Notes under the pieces: generated by a model
What the model saw: only the letters and a program-made list of their open reading frames with translations
What the model was told of the DNA's origin: nothing
The model's database searches: none
Assembly (NCBI GenBank): GCA_021234155.1
Contig: JAJEKV010000055.1
Span: 1,469,090-1,533,089 of the forward strand
Length of the DNA: 64,000 nt
Direction: 5' to 3'
DNA from: Isoetes taiwanensis
Taxonomy: Eukaryota; Streptophyta; Lycopodiopsida; Isoetales; Isoetaceae
Translations under genes and position numbers: made by a program
Part shown: positions 32,330 to 43,925 of the stretch, piece after piece
How the letters are laid out: every line of letters starts with the position of its first letter
Numbering within the stretch: position 1 is the first letter of the stretch

Positions 32330-33470
32330 AAACCTTGCAAATCGGCCTGAAAAAAATCCAAAAATTTTAGAGCTTGCTGGAAAAGCGGATTTTAAACAAT
32401 AGGATAGCTCATTCCTTCTATCATAGGATTCATTTCCTTCCCTATAATGTGCCATTTTGACCTGCGGGATGCATACCAAACTCTTTCCGCGCTTTTTCTG
32501 AACCCGTTCAATTCTATTTTTATTTCTTGCCAGTCTTATATCAATATTCCCCATTTTGTAACGGACTATCCCATCTTCATACCACCCTTTGTCAAATGTT
32601 GCTTTCAATGCTAGCCTTGGGTAACTCTCTTCATCAAATTTCCTATTACGCTTTCCGGATATGTTAAAATATCTGCATAAAACCCTCCCCTTCTAATTGC
32701 ATCATCCACGCTCTGCTAGGGACATATCATATGGGTTTGCATTTTAACCCCAAGCTCAGCGTGTAAAAACTTTTTTACTTGCACCCTTTCTATTTTTTGC
32801 CATAGCTCAAGGGAGTCCGGGGACCCCTATTGCTTGTGACCATATAACACCACTTGTTGCACTAAGGATTTAAATAGTGTCCGCTTTAAGCCAAAGTTCA
32901 AATATCAACTTTTAGACCTTTGCTTTTGCATGGCAAACAACGCCTTTATTCCACCATTAACCCTTTGCTCCGCTGTCGGATTCTTTGGAAATGTTTATCC
33001 TGATAAGCCCCAAGTACTTATATGGGAGTCATGATTTCCGTGATTTCTATCATCTCTCCCCTTGTATGTAAATGAATAATTCTTATCCAGTTAGTCCCAA
33101 AGAGCACAATCTTAGTCTTGTCGGGTTCACTTTCATACCCATTGCATTACAAAAGCTCCTAATGTATCTAAATCTTTGTTGCATACCTTCTTTATTACGG
33201 ACACCAAGGCGATATCATTAAGCATATAATATCGCGAATCACACTGTTTTACCAAGTTCATCCCCCTCCACCATAGAGTGGATATCCATCTTTCTAAATC
33301 ATCTATAAAAATACCAAAAGTGTGGTAGTGGACACCCTTGTTTGACTAATATTACTCTCCACTTGCTCTTTTTACATTGACCATCAAATGGAAAAACTGA
33401 CATGACTAATACCTTCTCATATAATACTTCGCCTTTGCCTTCTCCGGGTGTTATGGGAGCTTCTCATCAA
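32330..33470 (-). pseudogene. LINE-B reverse transcriptase (first copy, broken)
   Basis: Damaged version of the intact frame at 59,040-59,987. Only the piece 32,315-32,608 remains open for long (KATFDKGWYEDGIVRYK). The catalytic box lies near 33,225, where this copy reads TATGCTTAATGAT and the other TATGCGAATGAT. Multiple indels. Confidence 0.7.
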
Positions 33471-33476
33471 AATGGG

Positions 33477-33675
33477 GTCAATCGGATATCTTCCAATCGG
33501 TCGGCTTAAATGGTAAATGCTGCATCTTGAAGAGAGGATGGGTTGGAAAATTATTAAAAGCGTTGAAGAAATTAAAGCCAGAGTGCGCTTGCAACTGTAA
33601 GATTTATATTAAAGATCTTGATCATGGTAATTCCAAATTCTTCTTCAGTTGCTAAAAAACAGAATTATAGAAAAC
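33477..33675 (+). pseudogene. LINE-A ORF2 segment between endonuclease and reverse transcriptase (first copy)
   Basis: Contains IYIKDLDHGNSKFFF, the usual D-G-N-xx-FF box preceding L1-type reverse transcriptase. It continues the LINE-A frame interrupted at 27,362. Broken by indels here; the second copy (59,980-60,188) is open. Confidence 0.65.
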
Positions 33676-34573
33676 ATTCTAGAATGGGACTGCAAGAAAC
33701 CAACAAAGCCCATAGATAGGCTTCTCATTCATCTCGTGATTTTCTACAATGGTGGGCCGGTGGGTAGCCGCACACATGCGAACTACCACGAAAAATAAAG
33801 GAAAATCAATTATATCATTTGGACCCCAAAAACAAATGCAATGCTAATAGATGAGTGGCTGATGTACCTGCAGCTATCACCGGGATTAAAACCCCACCCT
33901 TTAGGGTTTTAGGAAAAACCCTAGTAATAAACCCCAACCGGCAGGAACTAGACAAGCGTAAGGAGCATAGTCGCTCCCAAAACCCACGCATGGAGGTCGG
34001 GAAGCGGATGCGGGCTTCGCCAGCACGTACGCACATCCCCAAACACAATAAGCGAGAAACATGCACGAGAATAGCATCACCCAGTGGTGAAAAAAAACAT
34101 CACCGGCGGTGGAAAAACATGATAAAAACATGATAAACAAGAACTTGTTCAATAAACAAAGAAGGGGAGGGTAGGTTCAAGGCGTGGATCAATGCAGGTA
34201 ACTCCTGACCAGAGGCATGCGCCCGAAGCGCCGATGAGACATGTGGATGCAGAATGGCGTCCACGGATGCGAAATGGGACGAAAACTCGCGCCCAGCGAG
34301 AACGCCTAAACCGAGATCAGGGCGAGTCAGGGGGCGAGGCCAAAGGCCGATAAGGATAGCAAGAAGATCGCCAAATTGGCTGGAAACCCGGCGGGGAAGA
34401 AGCCCTCCCGCGCAGAAACAATTCAAAGAAGAATAAGGCTGCAGAAGAGGCTGGCCAGGTGAGGGCGTGGATCTCGGCGTGCACGAAATAGCGAACTCCC
34501 AACCCAAAGCGGGCATGGCGCGTATGCATGACGCATGCTGCTCCCATTCGATCGTCCGATCCTGGATGTCGCG
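33676..34573. mobile_element. Small inverted-end element in LINE-A (first copy)
   Basis: Begins ATTCTAGAATGGGACT and ends near CTCCCATTCGATCG, an altered form of the right end seen in the second copy (GCTCGTCCCATTCTAGAAT). No transposase frame. Contains the GTGGGTAG…CTACC(C)AC hairpin at about 33,760. LINE-A coding resumes at ATT, 34,574. Fuller description at 60,189-61,211. Confidence 0.5.
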
Positions 34574-36230
34574 ATTCTCAGTTCAAGATGATGAGTGACT
34601 CTAATTTCCTCCATGGATCAAATCTCCCTCTTTCTTCCATTCTAAAGTATAAAGATTTGTTTCTTATCATCCTAAATCAACCACTTCTATGGTCAATCTT
34701 TGTGAGCTTATTTTCCTTATCAATAGCATGGGTGATCTCAATTTCTCTATGGATGATAATATTGTGGCTATTCCTTGCGATAAGGTCTTGGGGTTATTGA
34801 AACTTTACCTCTGGCAAATCCCCTAGGCCAGATGGTCTTCCTCGATTTTACCTTCACTTCGGGGGTCATGAAGGATGACTTTATGAAATTTATCAATGGT
34901 TTTCACGGGCTACTAATTATTTACATACTTCCATCTCTAGTGGCCTTATTTCCCTAATTCCAAAAGTGGATTTTTCCATCCTATTTCTACCATGGAGACC
35001 TATATCTCTTTTAGTAATGCTTCATATAAGATTTGTGCTAAAATTATTGCTTTGAGACTCAAGCCCTATCTTCAATCTCATATCGGTCTGAATCAATTTG
35101 CTTTTCTCTCAAATAGATACATTTTAGACAACTACATCACGCCATGGAAGGTCTTCATTGGAACAAAATGAGTGGTCAAATTGTGTGCTTCTCAAATTGG
35201 ATTTCAAAAGAGCCTTTGACACTTTTCTTGGATTTTCTGATTTTGCCATGACTAGAGTTTGGCTTTCCGGTTAAACTTAGAAATCTCATAATGGGTCTCA
35301 ACTCGAGACTGAATTCTGTTGTTCTTATTAATGAAACCCCTCGTAGCTGGCCTCCCTCTCCAAGGGTGTTGGGGCGGGGGTTGCCCCTTGGCTCCTACCT
35401 TTCCTGAATTTGGTGGACTTTGAGGTTTATGAACATCATGGATCAGGGGTGAAATATTGATTGTCTGAATTCACCTACTTTGGTGACAAAAGTCTCTCTA
35501 TCCTTCAATAATATCTTTGTTATTTGCTTCCCTAAAAGGCGGATGATAATAATATCTCCTTCTTTCTTATTTTAGGTCCAATTTTCACGGTGCCTCGGGG
35601 ATCTTTTTAAATCCCCTGAAGAATGTCATTATTAGGGGATTGATCTGCTATTCTTTGGGATTAAGGTGATTAAAATTAATGCTACTTCTAAGTTGTTTAA
35701 GGCATGCCTTTGTCTCTTGATCCTAATATCAAAAGGTCTTTGGTCTCCCATCATTGAAAAAGTGAAAAAAGTAAATCTATATAGGGCGTTTGAGCCTTCT
35801 TTGAGTAGGGTATCATTTACTAATTGGGTTCTTGCCGGCTCTCATGTCTATTATTTCCTCTGCTATATAGTTGCTCTTAAGATTTCTATAATGAAATGGA
35901 GAGATTGCTCCCAGAACTTTATTTGGGATGGTAGTCATCTTGTTAATTGGAAGAAGCTGTGACTAAAAATAAGAAAAAATGGTGAGTGCGGCATAAAAAG
36001 CCTTATCTTCAAGCACATTGCTCTTGGAGGGAAATTTATTTGGAATCATAAGATCCCCAATCTTCTCACGTCATCTTTTTTTTTTTTTTTTTTCATCTTT
36101 GGCTGAGTAAAGCCATGTGTAGCTGGTCATCCTTCCATTGAGCACTTCTTGCACGACTCCATTTTTAATCCCATCCATCAGGATAGTAGTACTTTCTCTC
36201 CGTTATGAGGGAATTTTATAAAACTTGGAA
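34574..36230 (+). pseudogene. LINE-A reverse transcriptase (first copy, broken)
   Basis: Aligned with the nearly intact copy at 61,212-62,891. Readable pieces include SSGLISLIPKVDF near 34,940, HMEGL-type sequence near 35,150 and a region with SHVYYF near 35,840. The catalytic box region (about 35,510) is unreadable here. Dozens of indels, many at CTG/CAG. Role: target-primed reverse transcription of LINE RNA. Confidence 0.7.
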
Positions 36231-36880
36231 CTTAGTTTTACTCGATCTTTGCTTTACTCCAAGATTGATGATTTGCATCATCATATGTCTATCTTTGGAA
36301 TCCTCTTTTCAAAAATCATCATTCTCTCATTGTTTGGCGGTCAAACACCCGGAATCTTTAAAGAAATGCACCCGCACCAAAGATATCTCTCGTTGGGAGA
36401 TCTGCGGATTAATAGTAGATGGATATCTTGGTACATTCTTAGAAGATTGGTTGATGGTGGCTTCTCTACTTGATAAGATTATTTTATGCATGTAGAAGAA
36501 TATTGTCCAAGATCATACACTACATGTGCTTATCGGGTGAAAAGGATTTATAACTTCCTCAATTCTGAATTGATCCGCCAAGTTGCTTACTAAATGTAGA
36601 AATTAAATGAAGACTTCCGAAGCTATTCTCAAATATTTAGAAAGTCAACTACTTTATGTGGATTATTGTGTAACCATAGTCTCATGAGTTTAGTCTTCTT
36701 GAATAAGAAAGCCTAATCTCTCCCCTTATGTCCTTTGAATTATAATGATTTGGAACTATGGATCATATCTTCTTTTTGTCCTAAACTCTCGTAGCTTGGT
36801 CTGGTTTTTCTAGTAGTTTTATCTTCCTTATATAATAACTCCTTATTAAGATGTTCAAAATGAGGATATTTTTAAAATAG
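36231..36880 (+). pseudogene. LINE-A C-terminal zinc-binding region (first copy)
   Basis: Frames near 36,205-36,495 (ISRWEICGLIVDGYLG) and on to about 36,800 correspond to the plant reverse-transcriptase zinc-binding domain, seen more clearly at 62,892-63,505 (CPL…METMDHIFFCP-like). Broken. Confidence 0.55.
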
Positions 36881-38340
36881 TATTACCTTTCTTACCTCTA
36901 GAATGTTTGGAAATCAAAAATAGAAGGGTGTTATGTGGGGAAAACAAATTTTTCTATTATGTGGATTAAATTGCAATTCAATATGACCTAGAGTTGTTAG
37001 CTCGTTTGCACATAAAACGTAAGCAGCCTGGAGATAGGTATGGCGGGAAATGGGATATGTATGGTAGCTTTGAAGGTTCTTTTCAATTATATAAAATCCA
37101 ATCTTAATGTTATTGGTACTAACAACGATTTCTTTCAACGATAGAATACTTGGATTTATGTAAACACAAGGGGAAGCGAATAGTGAATTTCATCTCGGAG
37201 GCCTTGCCTCCTCTTCAAGAATGATACAGAGTCTCTTGAGTACAGATTGGAAGATATGGATAAGGACTTAGTACGACAAGCTGAATCCTGAAGGTTGATG
37301 GCAAAAGGAGTGATGTGGGCCGAGGAACTTTTTGTTGTAAAATGTATAATGTATTACACTTTGTTCCATTTCTTGGCAAGACAACCTCGGGTTAACAGAC
37401 AGATAGTTTGAAGGATTAAGGGATCTATATTATGTGGTAAAGGGCTTTGCGGATGCCTGTGGCTGTGATGATTACAGTATGCTTCAATGATCCGAGAATG
37501 TTTTGTTTGACACATGTAGCAAAGATTTGGGGATTTTCGCTACAAGAACTTTCTGGTGATCTAAGCTTCTTGGTTACTTGATTTGCACCTTCCTCTTCCT
37601 CAAGGCATCTTATCTTTTACACCCCTCCTGTCCTATTCCATCTCTTCATTCCATTCGAACATTGATTTTAGTCCTTAAACGCTTCATTTCTTTCAATGGT
37701 TTTATTCTTTCTCGGGTCTATTGCCAAAGAACTTCGAGGGGCCTTTAGGGATTATGATGAAGCGTTTTACGGTGATTTCTGCTACTATGAAGACCAAGTT
37801 TCAAACCATTTTTGCAGTTCTTTCCTCTTCATAAATTGGACTTATAGAGTATGATGATGGATCAAAAGCTATCCGATTAGGCCTCTTTATTTTGGACTTC
37901 TACCTTCGTTACTCTCTTCTCTTCTTTTTTATGGGGATTGAAGACCAAGTTTCAAGTTTCTTCTTATAACTTGGATTTACCTTATGATGCTGGATCCAAG
38001 CTATCCGACTGGGCTTCTTCATTTGGATAGGTCTATTTAGCGGGGAAGGCTTTGGAGATTATAAGGAGGTTATCTGCTGACTTCTACCCTATGAGACCAA
38101 GTTTCAAGTTTGGAAGACCATTTTGGAAAGCCTTTTCCCTCTTCATAAATTGGACTTATTGTGATGATGATGGATCAAGCTATCTGTTAGGCCTCTTCAT
38201 TTTGGACTTCTACCTTTAGCTACTCTTTCTCTCCTTTTATGGAGGAGGATTGACACTATATGGTTCCTTCTTTTATTTTCTTTGTTGTTTTCCATAATTA
38301 ATGAATAAAAACTCTCTTTCTCTCTCTCTCTAAAAAATAT
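36881..38340 (+). other. LINE-A 3' region and tail
   Basis: After the last coding traces (to about 37,390) comes non-coding DNA with a 152-bp tandem repeat. AATGAATAAAAACTC (about 38,300), with a possible AATAAA polyadenylation signal, and CT repeats lead to a short A-run at about 38,332-38,338, taken as the LINE end. Confidence 0.5.
37791..38245. repeat. Three-copy tandem repeat, period about 152 bp
   Basis: AGACCAAGTTTCAA recurs at 37,791, 37,942 and 38,094. Each unit has a …ATGATG-GGATC…AAGCTATC… middle; units 1 and 3 are closest. Lies in the LINE-A 3' untranslated region. Confidence 0.75.
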
Positions 38341-39576
38341 CATCTGTCTATCTATCATATAGTAATGAGGGTTTGGGATATCCCGTACTGCATATATATA
38401 TAGCATCTACGGCCGTTAAATTAAACCGGCGGTGAGATATCGACCGCGTCGGAATAAAGCTGAATGAAGCCCATTTTTCCCTCGCTTGTGAAGCGGTCTG
38501 TGGCGAAGCGATTCACGGCGGAAGGCTGCGTCGATGCAGCTCAGCAAGCGGCGGAAGGGTAGCCGAGATGGTGAGCAAAAATGGCCGAAAAATTGCTCGG
38601 CGACCACATTTTCCAAAGGTCCCTTCGTGGATCTTCTTGAGCCACCTACGTAGAGGTCCGCATTGGCCGGTCCCGGGTTGAAAGCAGCGCACTGATGTGG
38701 ACATCACTTCGAAGGGCGTTGCGGAATCCCGAGATTACATGCGAGCTTTTCAAATTGATTCTCGGTCGGAAGGCTTCCTTGATGGGCTTGATATCTGAAA
38801 AAGGTTATTGCATGTTTTATTCCTTTGAGATATCTATATTTCTTCCGCTAAAGTGGGCATACAGAGCGACGAGATGAACCACCTCTGCCAGAATTTTGTA
38901 TCATCCCAGTTAGGCTATTTGATGTAGGTATTTAGTTTGGTGCGGTGCATGGTAGGGTTGTATTTACGGCCAATGCGAGAAGATCTTGCATCGGGTTCTT
39001 ACGGATTTAGGTTTGATTTTTCACCCAGGTGGTGAAAGGCGCAATTTTCCCAGCGCTCTTTGTTTGGTATGAATTATTTGTTTTCTTGAGTTTTTCACTT
39101 CTTGTTATGAGTTGGGATGTCGAGATTCTCTTTTTTTGCCACCGGTGAACTCTCTTTTTTAGAGTTCTTTTCCTCTTACCCTTTCCTCAATTCGATTCAG
39201 ATCTTTTATTCTGCTTTTTCCCTCTTGTGCATCCCTCAGTTTGTGGCAATTTCAGCTCTTCCGAATTACGTATCATCGCTTGGCTAGAGTTTTGGGATAT
39301 GGAACGGTTTCTTTCGCGTTTTAGTATGAGCTTTTGGATTGACTTTTAGCTGCGGGCAGCGAGAATGCGAATAGTTTATCGTAACAGACCTTGAGTTCAT
39401 AAATGGGTAGTCTTGTTTCTCATTATAGAAAGTGACAAGAACAACCGACCAAAGGGGTGTTTTTTGGTTTAAAATTATTCACTTTCTCCCGAGAAATCCC
39501 ATAGGGAAAGAGTCTAGGATGTTTATTTCTCCCCCTCATTAGCGGGAACCCAATGCACAAAATGACGGATAGCCTA
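38341..39576. other. Non-LINE sequence, no gene recognised
   Basis: Higher GC at 38,400-38,720, then ordinary AT-rich DNA. Short frames only. The part just before 39,577 could be upstream exon or intron of the kinase fragment, but its reading is too broken to support this. Confidence 0.4.
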
Positions 39577-40045
39577 TAATATTACTGATCCTCAGTTTAC
39601 ACTCTTGCGGGCTGATGAAAATTTTAATGAAGCCCAAATCCTAGGACAAGGAGGCTTTGGATGTGTGTTTATAAAGGATATGTTGTTAATAATAAATTAG
39701 ATGGTGGAGATGGAAAGATAGAAATTCTTTGTCGAGAAAGTGGATCCAAAAGTACGCAGGTATTTCACTTTTCATTTTTTTTGCATAATTAAGGCATTTC
39801 ACTTTTCATTTTTGCATAATTAACATTTCTATATAAACTCAAATTTCTTGGGGGCCACAAAGAATGGGTAAGTGAAGTCCCTTGATATTGTGGATCACCC
39901 TAATCTACTCAAATTGCAGATTTATTGTATTGAGGAGGATGGCGGGGATGCAAATCTTTTGCTTGTTTATGAGTCCATGCCAAATAAAAAGTCTTGAGGA
40001 TCACTTGTTTAAGAACTTGAAACCTCTTTCTGGCAAAAAAAAGTC
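39577..40045 (+). pseudogene. Receptor-like cytoplasmic kinase fragment
   Basis: Plus-strand pieces of a plant Ser/Thr protein kinase N-lobe: FNEAQILGQGGFGCV at about 39,630, the glycine-rich ATP loop, then DGGDGKIEI. After a probable short intron (donor CAGGTATTT near 39,758, acceptor near 39,850) come GHKEWVSEV, LDIVDHPNLLKL and LLLVYESMPNK with SLEDHLFKN in a shifted frame. The order and the LVYE…MPN..LEDHL signature resemble the RLCK VII group (PBS1-like kinases). The catalytic lysine region is not readable, at least three frameshifts are present and no C-lobe follows, so this is a pseudogene or badly sequenced exon pair. Confidence 0.65.
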
Positions 40046-41319
40046 AATGTAGCTATAAGTAGCGGCAAGTCTAGTCATATGCATGAAGTGTTGAACCCTC
40101 GGTACAGCTTAGTTTTACCTTGATACTCCCTCATTGTTGCCCTCTCAACTTAGCAATTTAAGTTTTTTGTGGCCTTTGGAAGCTTTTACCCGTTTACTCA
40201 TTATGCATCTATTTGGCTAACCCGAAATGGACATAATATGACATTACTTCCTTGCCGTCTTCAAGCAAATAGATACAAAATAGATACAAAAGGGAAATTC
40301 CGCCTCTTGGTAGATTTTGTTGTTCTTGTAGATGCCTCGTGTTATTTAGTGCTTTCTGGCGAGAATAAATCAAGATCGATCTTTGATGATGGCGGTACGG
40401 TTGAAATTGTATAATGCCTTGGAATTGCTTATAGTCTAGGTTAAATATGCTTTAGAGTGAAACCATTCTTCTCAACATATTTAGTATGGTAGAATTTGGT
40501 GTATACATGGATGCTTGCACCTTGATAAATGAGTTTATCATTTGTTAGTATATCTGATTATATACGAATCTCAAGTTATGTCCAATATTCTTACAGACAA
40601 CTTGATCCAAGGCATGGGATTTTGGGTTTTGCCGGGGCAAGGCCCTAGATTTCTATGTCTCTCTACATTGTAGACATTTTCTGTTCAGCAACTTTCGCTT
40701 TATGAATAGATATGCGAAGCTTTGTTTGTTAGTTTACACCTTTTTATTGATTGAAGGCGACCACATACTTTGGCGGCATAAATGTCTCGTTGGTTGTAAT
40801 GCGAGGTTGTTATTGTCCCAGCACCGTTAGTTTACATGCCATTGGTTAGTTGAACTTTCTAACTTTCAACCCATAATAGTATCAGGGTGTTAAAACTTTA
40901 ATTATGGCATTAGATTGGGGATTAGGGTGTATCTACAGACACTTAATGATATTCAAAGCCTCTTACGTTTTAGGATTCCATACTTTACATTTTGTCTTTA
41001 TGTATTTGGTCTTGAGCTTTCTTTTGGATAGGATGTTCCTATGTTTTTCTAACTTATGTGTTTTCTTAAGCGGTTGATAGGACTTTTTTCCAAGAAAACC
41101 TCATGAAGGCGTATTAACAGTGACCAGCTTCGTAAATGCACCATATGATAGTTTCTACTTAATAACATGCTAAAGGATTTATGAAAAAGATTCTTTTTAC
41201 GTTTGAGGAAGAAATATATGAAGGATAATATTAATGCGCTCGAAGGACATGTGTGGAAACACTAGGTGTGTCCTTTTCTTTTGTGTACTTAGGACACATT
41301 TGAGTTATTGCATATTGGA
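40046..41319. other. No gene recognised
   Basis: AT-rich sequence with one 81-codon frame (40,169-40,414) lacking any motif. No kinase C-lobe, transposon motif or RNA gene found. Ends at the duplication junction. Confidence 0.4.
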
Positions 41320-42561
41320 TTTGTCTCACGTTCCAACTCTAAACTGCAAAAGTCCGCTTAACTTCTATCGAACGTAAGTGTAAGGTGGCACTAAAGTCCG
41401 CCAATGCTACCTACACGATCGGGAGCCAAGACCTGCCTAATGCCAATGAAGATTCAAGAACACCACACAATTCACTCAACATTGTCGGCCAAGTCGACTC
41501 TCAACAATGTAGCGACATCTATTGGTTGAGCAACAACCACGGATCCACTACAACTACCCGCAATCTCCCCAACTTCAACAAGAACTTATAAAATCAAAAT
41601 TCCTCTCAAAATTTCATCATTTACTATCCTACAACTATGTCCAAAGACTACGAAAGCACATTTTACAAAACTCAGATACCTCGTTAATGGGCCGCCATTA
41701 TCAACACCACTGCACACATATATAAGTGGGAAAGCTCCATATCGCCTTTTGGTGACATCAAGCTTGCAAATGGCCATATCATTTTACTCACAAGGAGTTA
41801 AGCACAACCAATACCTTCAATATTGAGATCTACAATTTACTATGAATCTTGGGTGGTTTGAGAGCAGGAGAAGATCCTAGAGATTATGAAATGTTAGTAG
41901 ACGCACCTTTTGACAAGCTAAAAGCATTCACCACCGGGCCAATATCAACTTGTTATCACAGATGGCAAGTTCACGTTAATTACATGGATCTGACCACGGC
42001 CGAAATATCAGAGATCACGCCAATCGACAAAGGACTCGGGAATAAGTTTGGTAACACCTACGCTATAAGCCAAGGGTTTGCCACTCACCTGGCCACCTAA
42101 TACAATCAACCATGGGAAGACATGGATATTGATAAAGGCATAGCAACGCTTGGTTGACCTATTTGATACCTTGTAACAACGCCAATTTGTTCCTTCCACA
42201 TGAGGAGACGGTGACTCCCAAAATTCCCTCCTGCTCAAGAAGACACCACACTAACTCCTAGTGGCACGCCACTATTTTTCTAAATTGGTCAACATGAACA
42301 TCCTCGTCGTACTGCAGGAGCCCCACACTGCTCGTGATGATCAAGTCATTCCACACATTCAAACTCCCTAGTAGATACATAATTGATATTGCACAAATCA
42401 ACTAATCCGATTGGCATGCACCACGCCAAAGATTCGTCAGAGCAAGCCATTGCGCTTATTCAAACGCTTCAAGCACATCTTTGCTTGGAGCTAAAAGACC
42501 CTCAGGTATCAAGACGTATTGGGACAACTCTATCTTCACTGCCGACATGCTGTAACCCATC
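41320..42561 (+). pseudogene. Ty3-2 gag end and protease (second copy)
   Basis: Starts inside the gag-pol linker with no 5' LTR before it. Traces include DIKLANGHI (about 41,757), GDYEMLV-like sequence near 41,880 and TCYHRWQV-type shifted frames. More degraded than 14,645-15,960. Ends at TAA, 42,562, where the first copy has UAG. Confidence 0.65.
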
Positions 42562-42564
42562 TAA

Positions 42565-43925
42565 AGAACGATAAAAGCATCGCTTAACCCAAACTACCGC
42601 GGAAAAGGTTAAAGTCGGGGCTGACAAGCTTTTGACGCTGACTTATCTACAGGTCAAACATTCGCATTTTGGGTAAGTCCTATTGTTGCCCCAAACATAA
42701 TGGAAAATTCAAGGTTTAGGGATTATAGAAAACTCAACTGCCACCTGAAAGGGATCATTTCCCCTCCCCCTTCACTGACATCAAGTGTTGGAAGATGTAG
42801 CAAAGCCACCAGATGTACCCTTCATGGACGGTAAGCCCCATATAATCAAATATCCATTCGAGAAGAAGATCAACTAAAGACTACCTTCACTACTCCATGG
42901 GGTACCTTTGCTTACAAAGTCGCTCCTTTTGGATTGTCAAACTCACCATCCACATTTCAACGACATTATGCTTGTCGCTTTTCAAGAGTACATGCAAGTT
43001 CATCCTTTCCAAGCAAGTCTTTCGTGATGACTTTCCAATTTAACCACCTATGGAATCATTTGGTAAAACTTGAACTAGTTTTTCAACGCCTGATGAATCG
43101 AATTAGCCTCAACTTAAAGTGCACCTTCGTGGTCACCGTGTACTGACATGTCGCGGAGTCGACACGGTATTGTTGGACTCCAACCAAAATCAGTCGTATT
43201 ACCGTGAAAGCATATCCACCAAGGAACATCAAGGACACACGCTCTTTCTTTGGCAAAGTCACTTATGCCACCTTTTTATTCCGCATCTGGCAATCAATCA
43301 CATCCAATTCACAAACCGACCGAAATCCATACACATGGACTTGGACATCCGGATGTACATCGCTTTTTAAAGAACTCAAAAAGTCAAGCTCACGTAAGCC
43401 CCGTAAGGTACCACCACCTCAATGGGACAAACCATTCCATGTCCATGTTGATGTTTCGTGCTTTATGAATTGAGTCGTTTCTAGCTCAAGAGTATGCACC
43501 AAATCGTGACAAGCCTCGATACGCAGCCAGAAAACTCCAACTCCCGTCGAGCTTAACTATTCGCCATAAAGGGTATAAAGCCCCTGGCTTTATCTTTGTG
43601 TACAACGCCGACACTATCTTCTTGGTAGTCAAATTCGCTATGTGGGATCAATAAGCTCTTCTATATTTAATCAATAAGCCAAACCCCACGGGCCAATTGC
43701 TCGGATGGATATTGATATTGCAAGAGTTTGCCCTTTTGAAATTATTCCATGCCGGACGCCACACACCGCCCCCTTCACTATCTTCTTTCACGCGATACAC
43801 ACGATGATCCTCTAAGGAGTTCACAATATGCCCTTCCGATGCTCAACCGTTTCCCCGTCACCGCCAATGCCATTGGTACCACGACTATCAACGCTTTCCC
43901 TTACCGAGCACTCCCCGCCAAGTGA
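42565..43925 (+). pseudogene. Ty3-2 reverse transcriptase / RNase H (second copy)
   Basis: Recognisable pieces: [14 protein letters not shown] near 42,880-42,920, [10 protein letters not shown] near 42,940, [12 protein letters not shown] near 43,063 and FHVHVDVSCF near 43,435. The catalytic box region near 43,020 reads FRDDF-like in a shifted frame. Strongly frameshifted. Confidence 0.7.

Larger units (their letters stand above)
28000..32330. other. About 4.3 kb of unknown DNA inside LINE-B (first copy)
   Basis: Splits the LINE-B reverse transcriptase from its C-terminal end. AT-rich, mostly non-coding, with two exon-like repeats on the plus strand (29,770-29,964 and 30,301-30,504) and a 70-bp imperfect repeat near 28,080-28,200. 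I found no terminal inverted repeats, transposase or LTR. Edges are uncertain by about 100 bases. It may be captured host-gene DNA carried by a DNA transposon. Confidence 0.5.
27363..33475 (-). mobile_element. LINE-B, minus strand, inserted in LINE-A ORF2 (first copy)
   Basis: A 5'-truncated non-LTR retrotransposon on the minus strand. Its 3' end is at the left, with a GAAGT array (27,359-27,379), which reads (ACTTC)n at the end of the minus strand. The C-terminal coding end is at 27,445-27,870 and the reverse transcriptase at about 32,330-33,470; between them lies some 4.4 kb of unrelated DNA. LINE-A coding resumes immediately at 33,477. The shared bases at the edges (AAG) are too short to be a certain target duplication. 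Confidence 0.75.

Noticed and set aside
28000-32330. Helitron as carrier of the exon-like segments
   Set aside because: No TC start, CTRR end with hairpin, or Rep/helicase frame could be shown; left as unknown.
34100-34516. 138-codon minus frame in the inverted-end element
   Set aside because: GC-rich chance frame; not open at the matching place in the second copy and without transposase motifs.
37791-38245. CRISPR-like array
   Set aside because: Only three long imperfect units without constant short repeats and unique spacers, in plant DNA.
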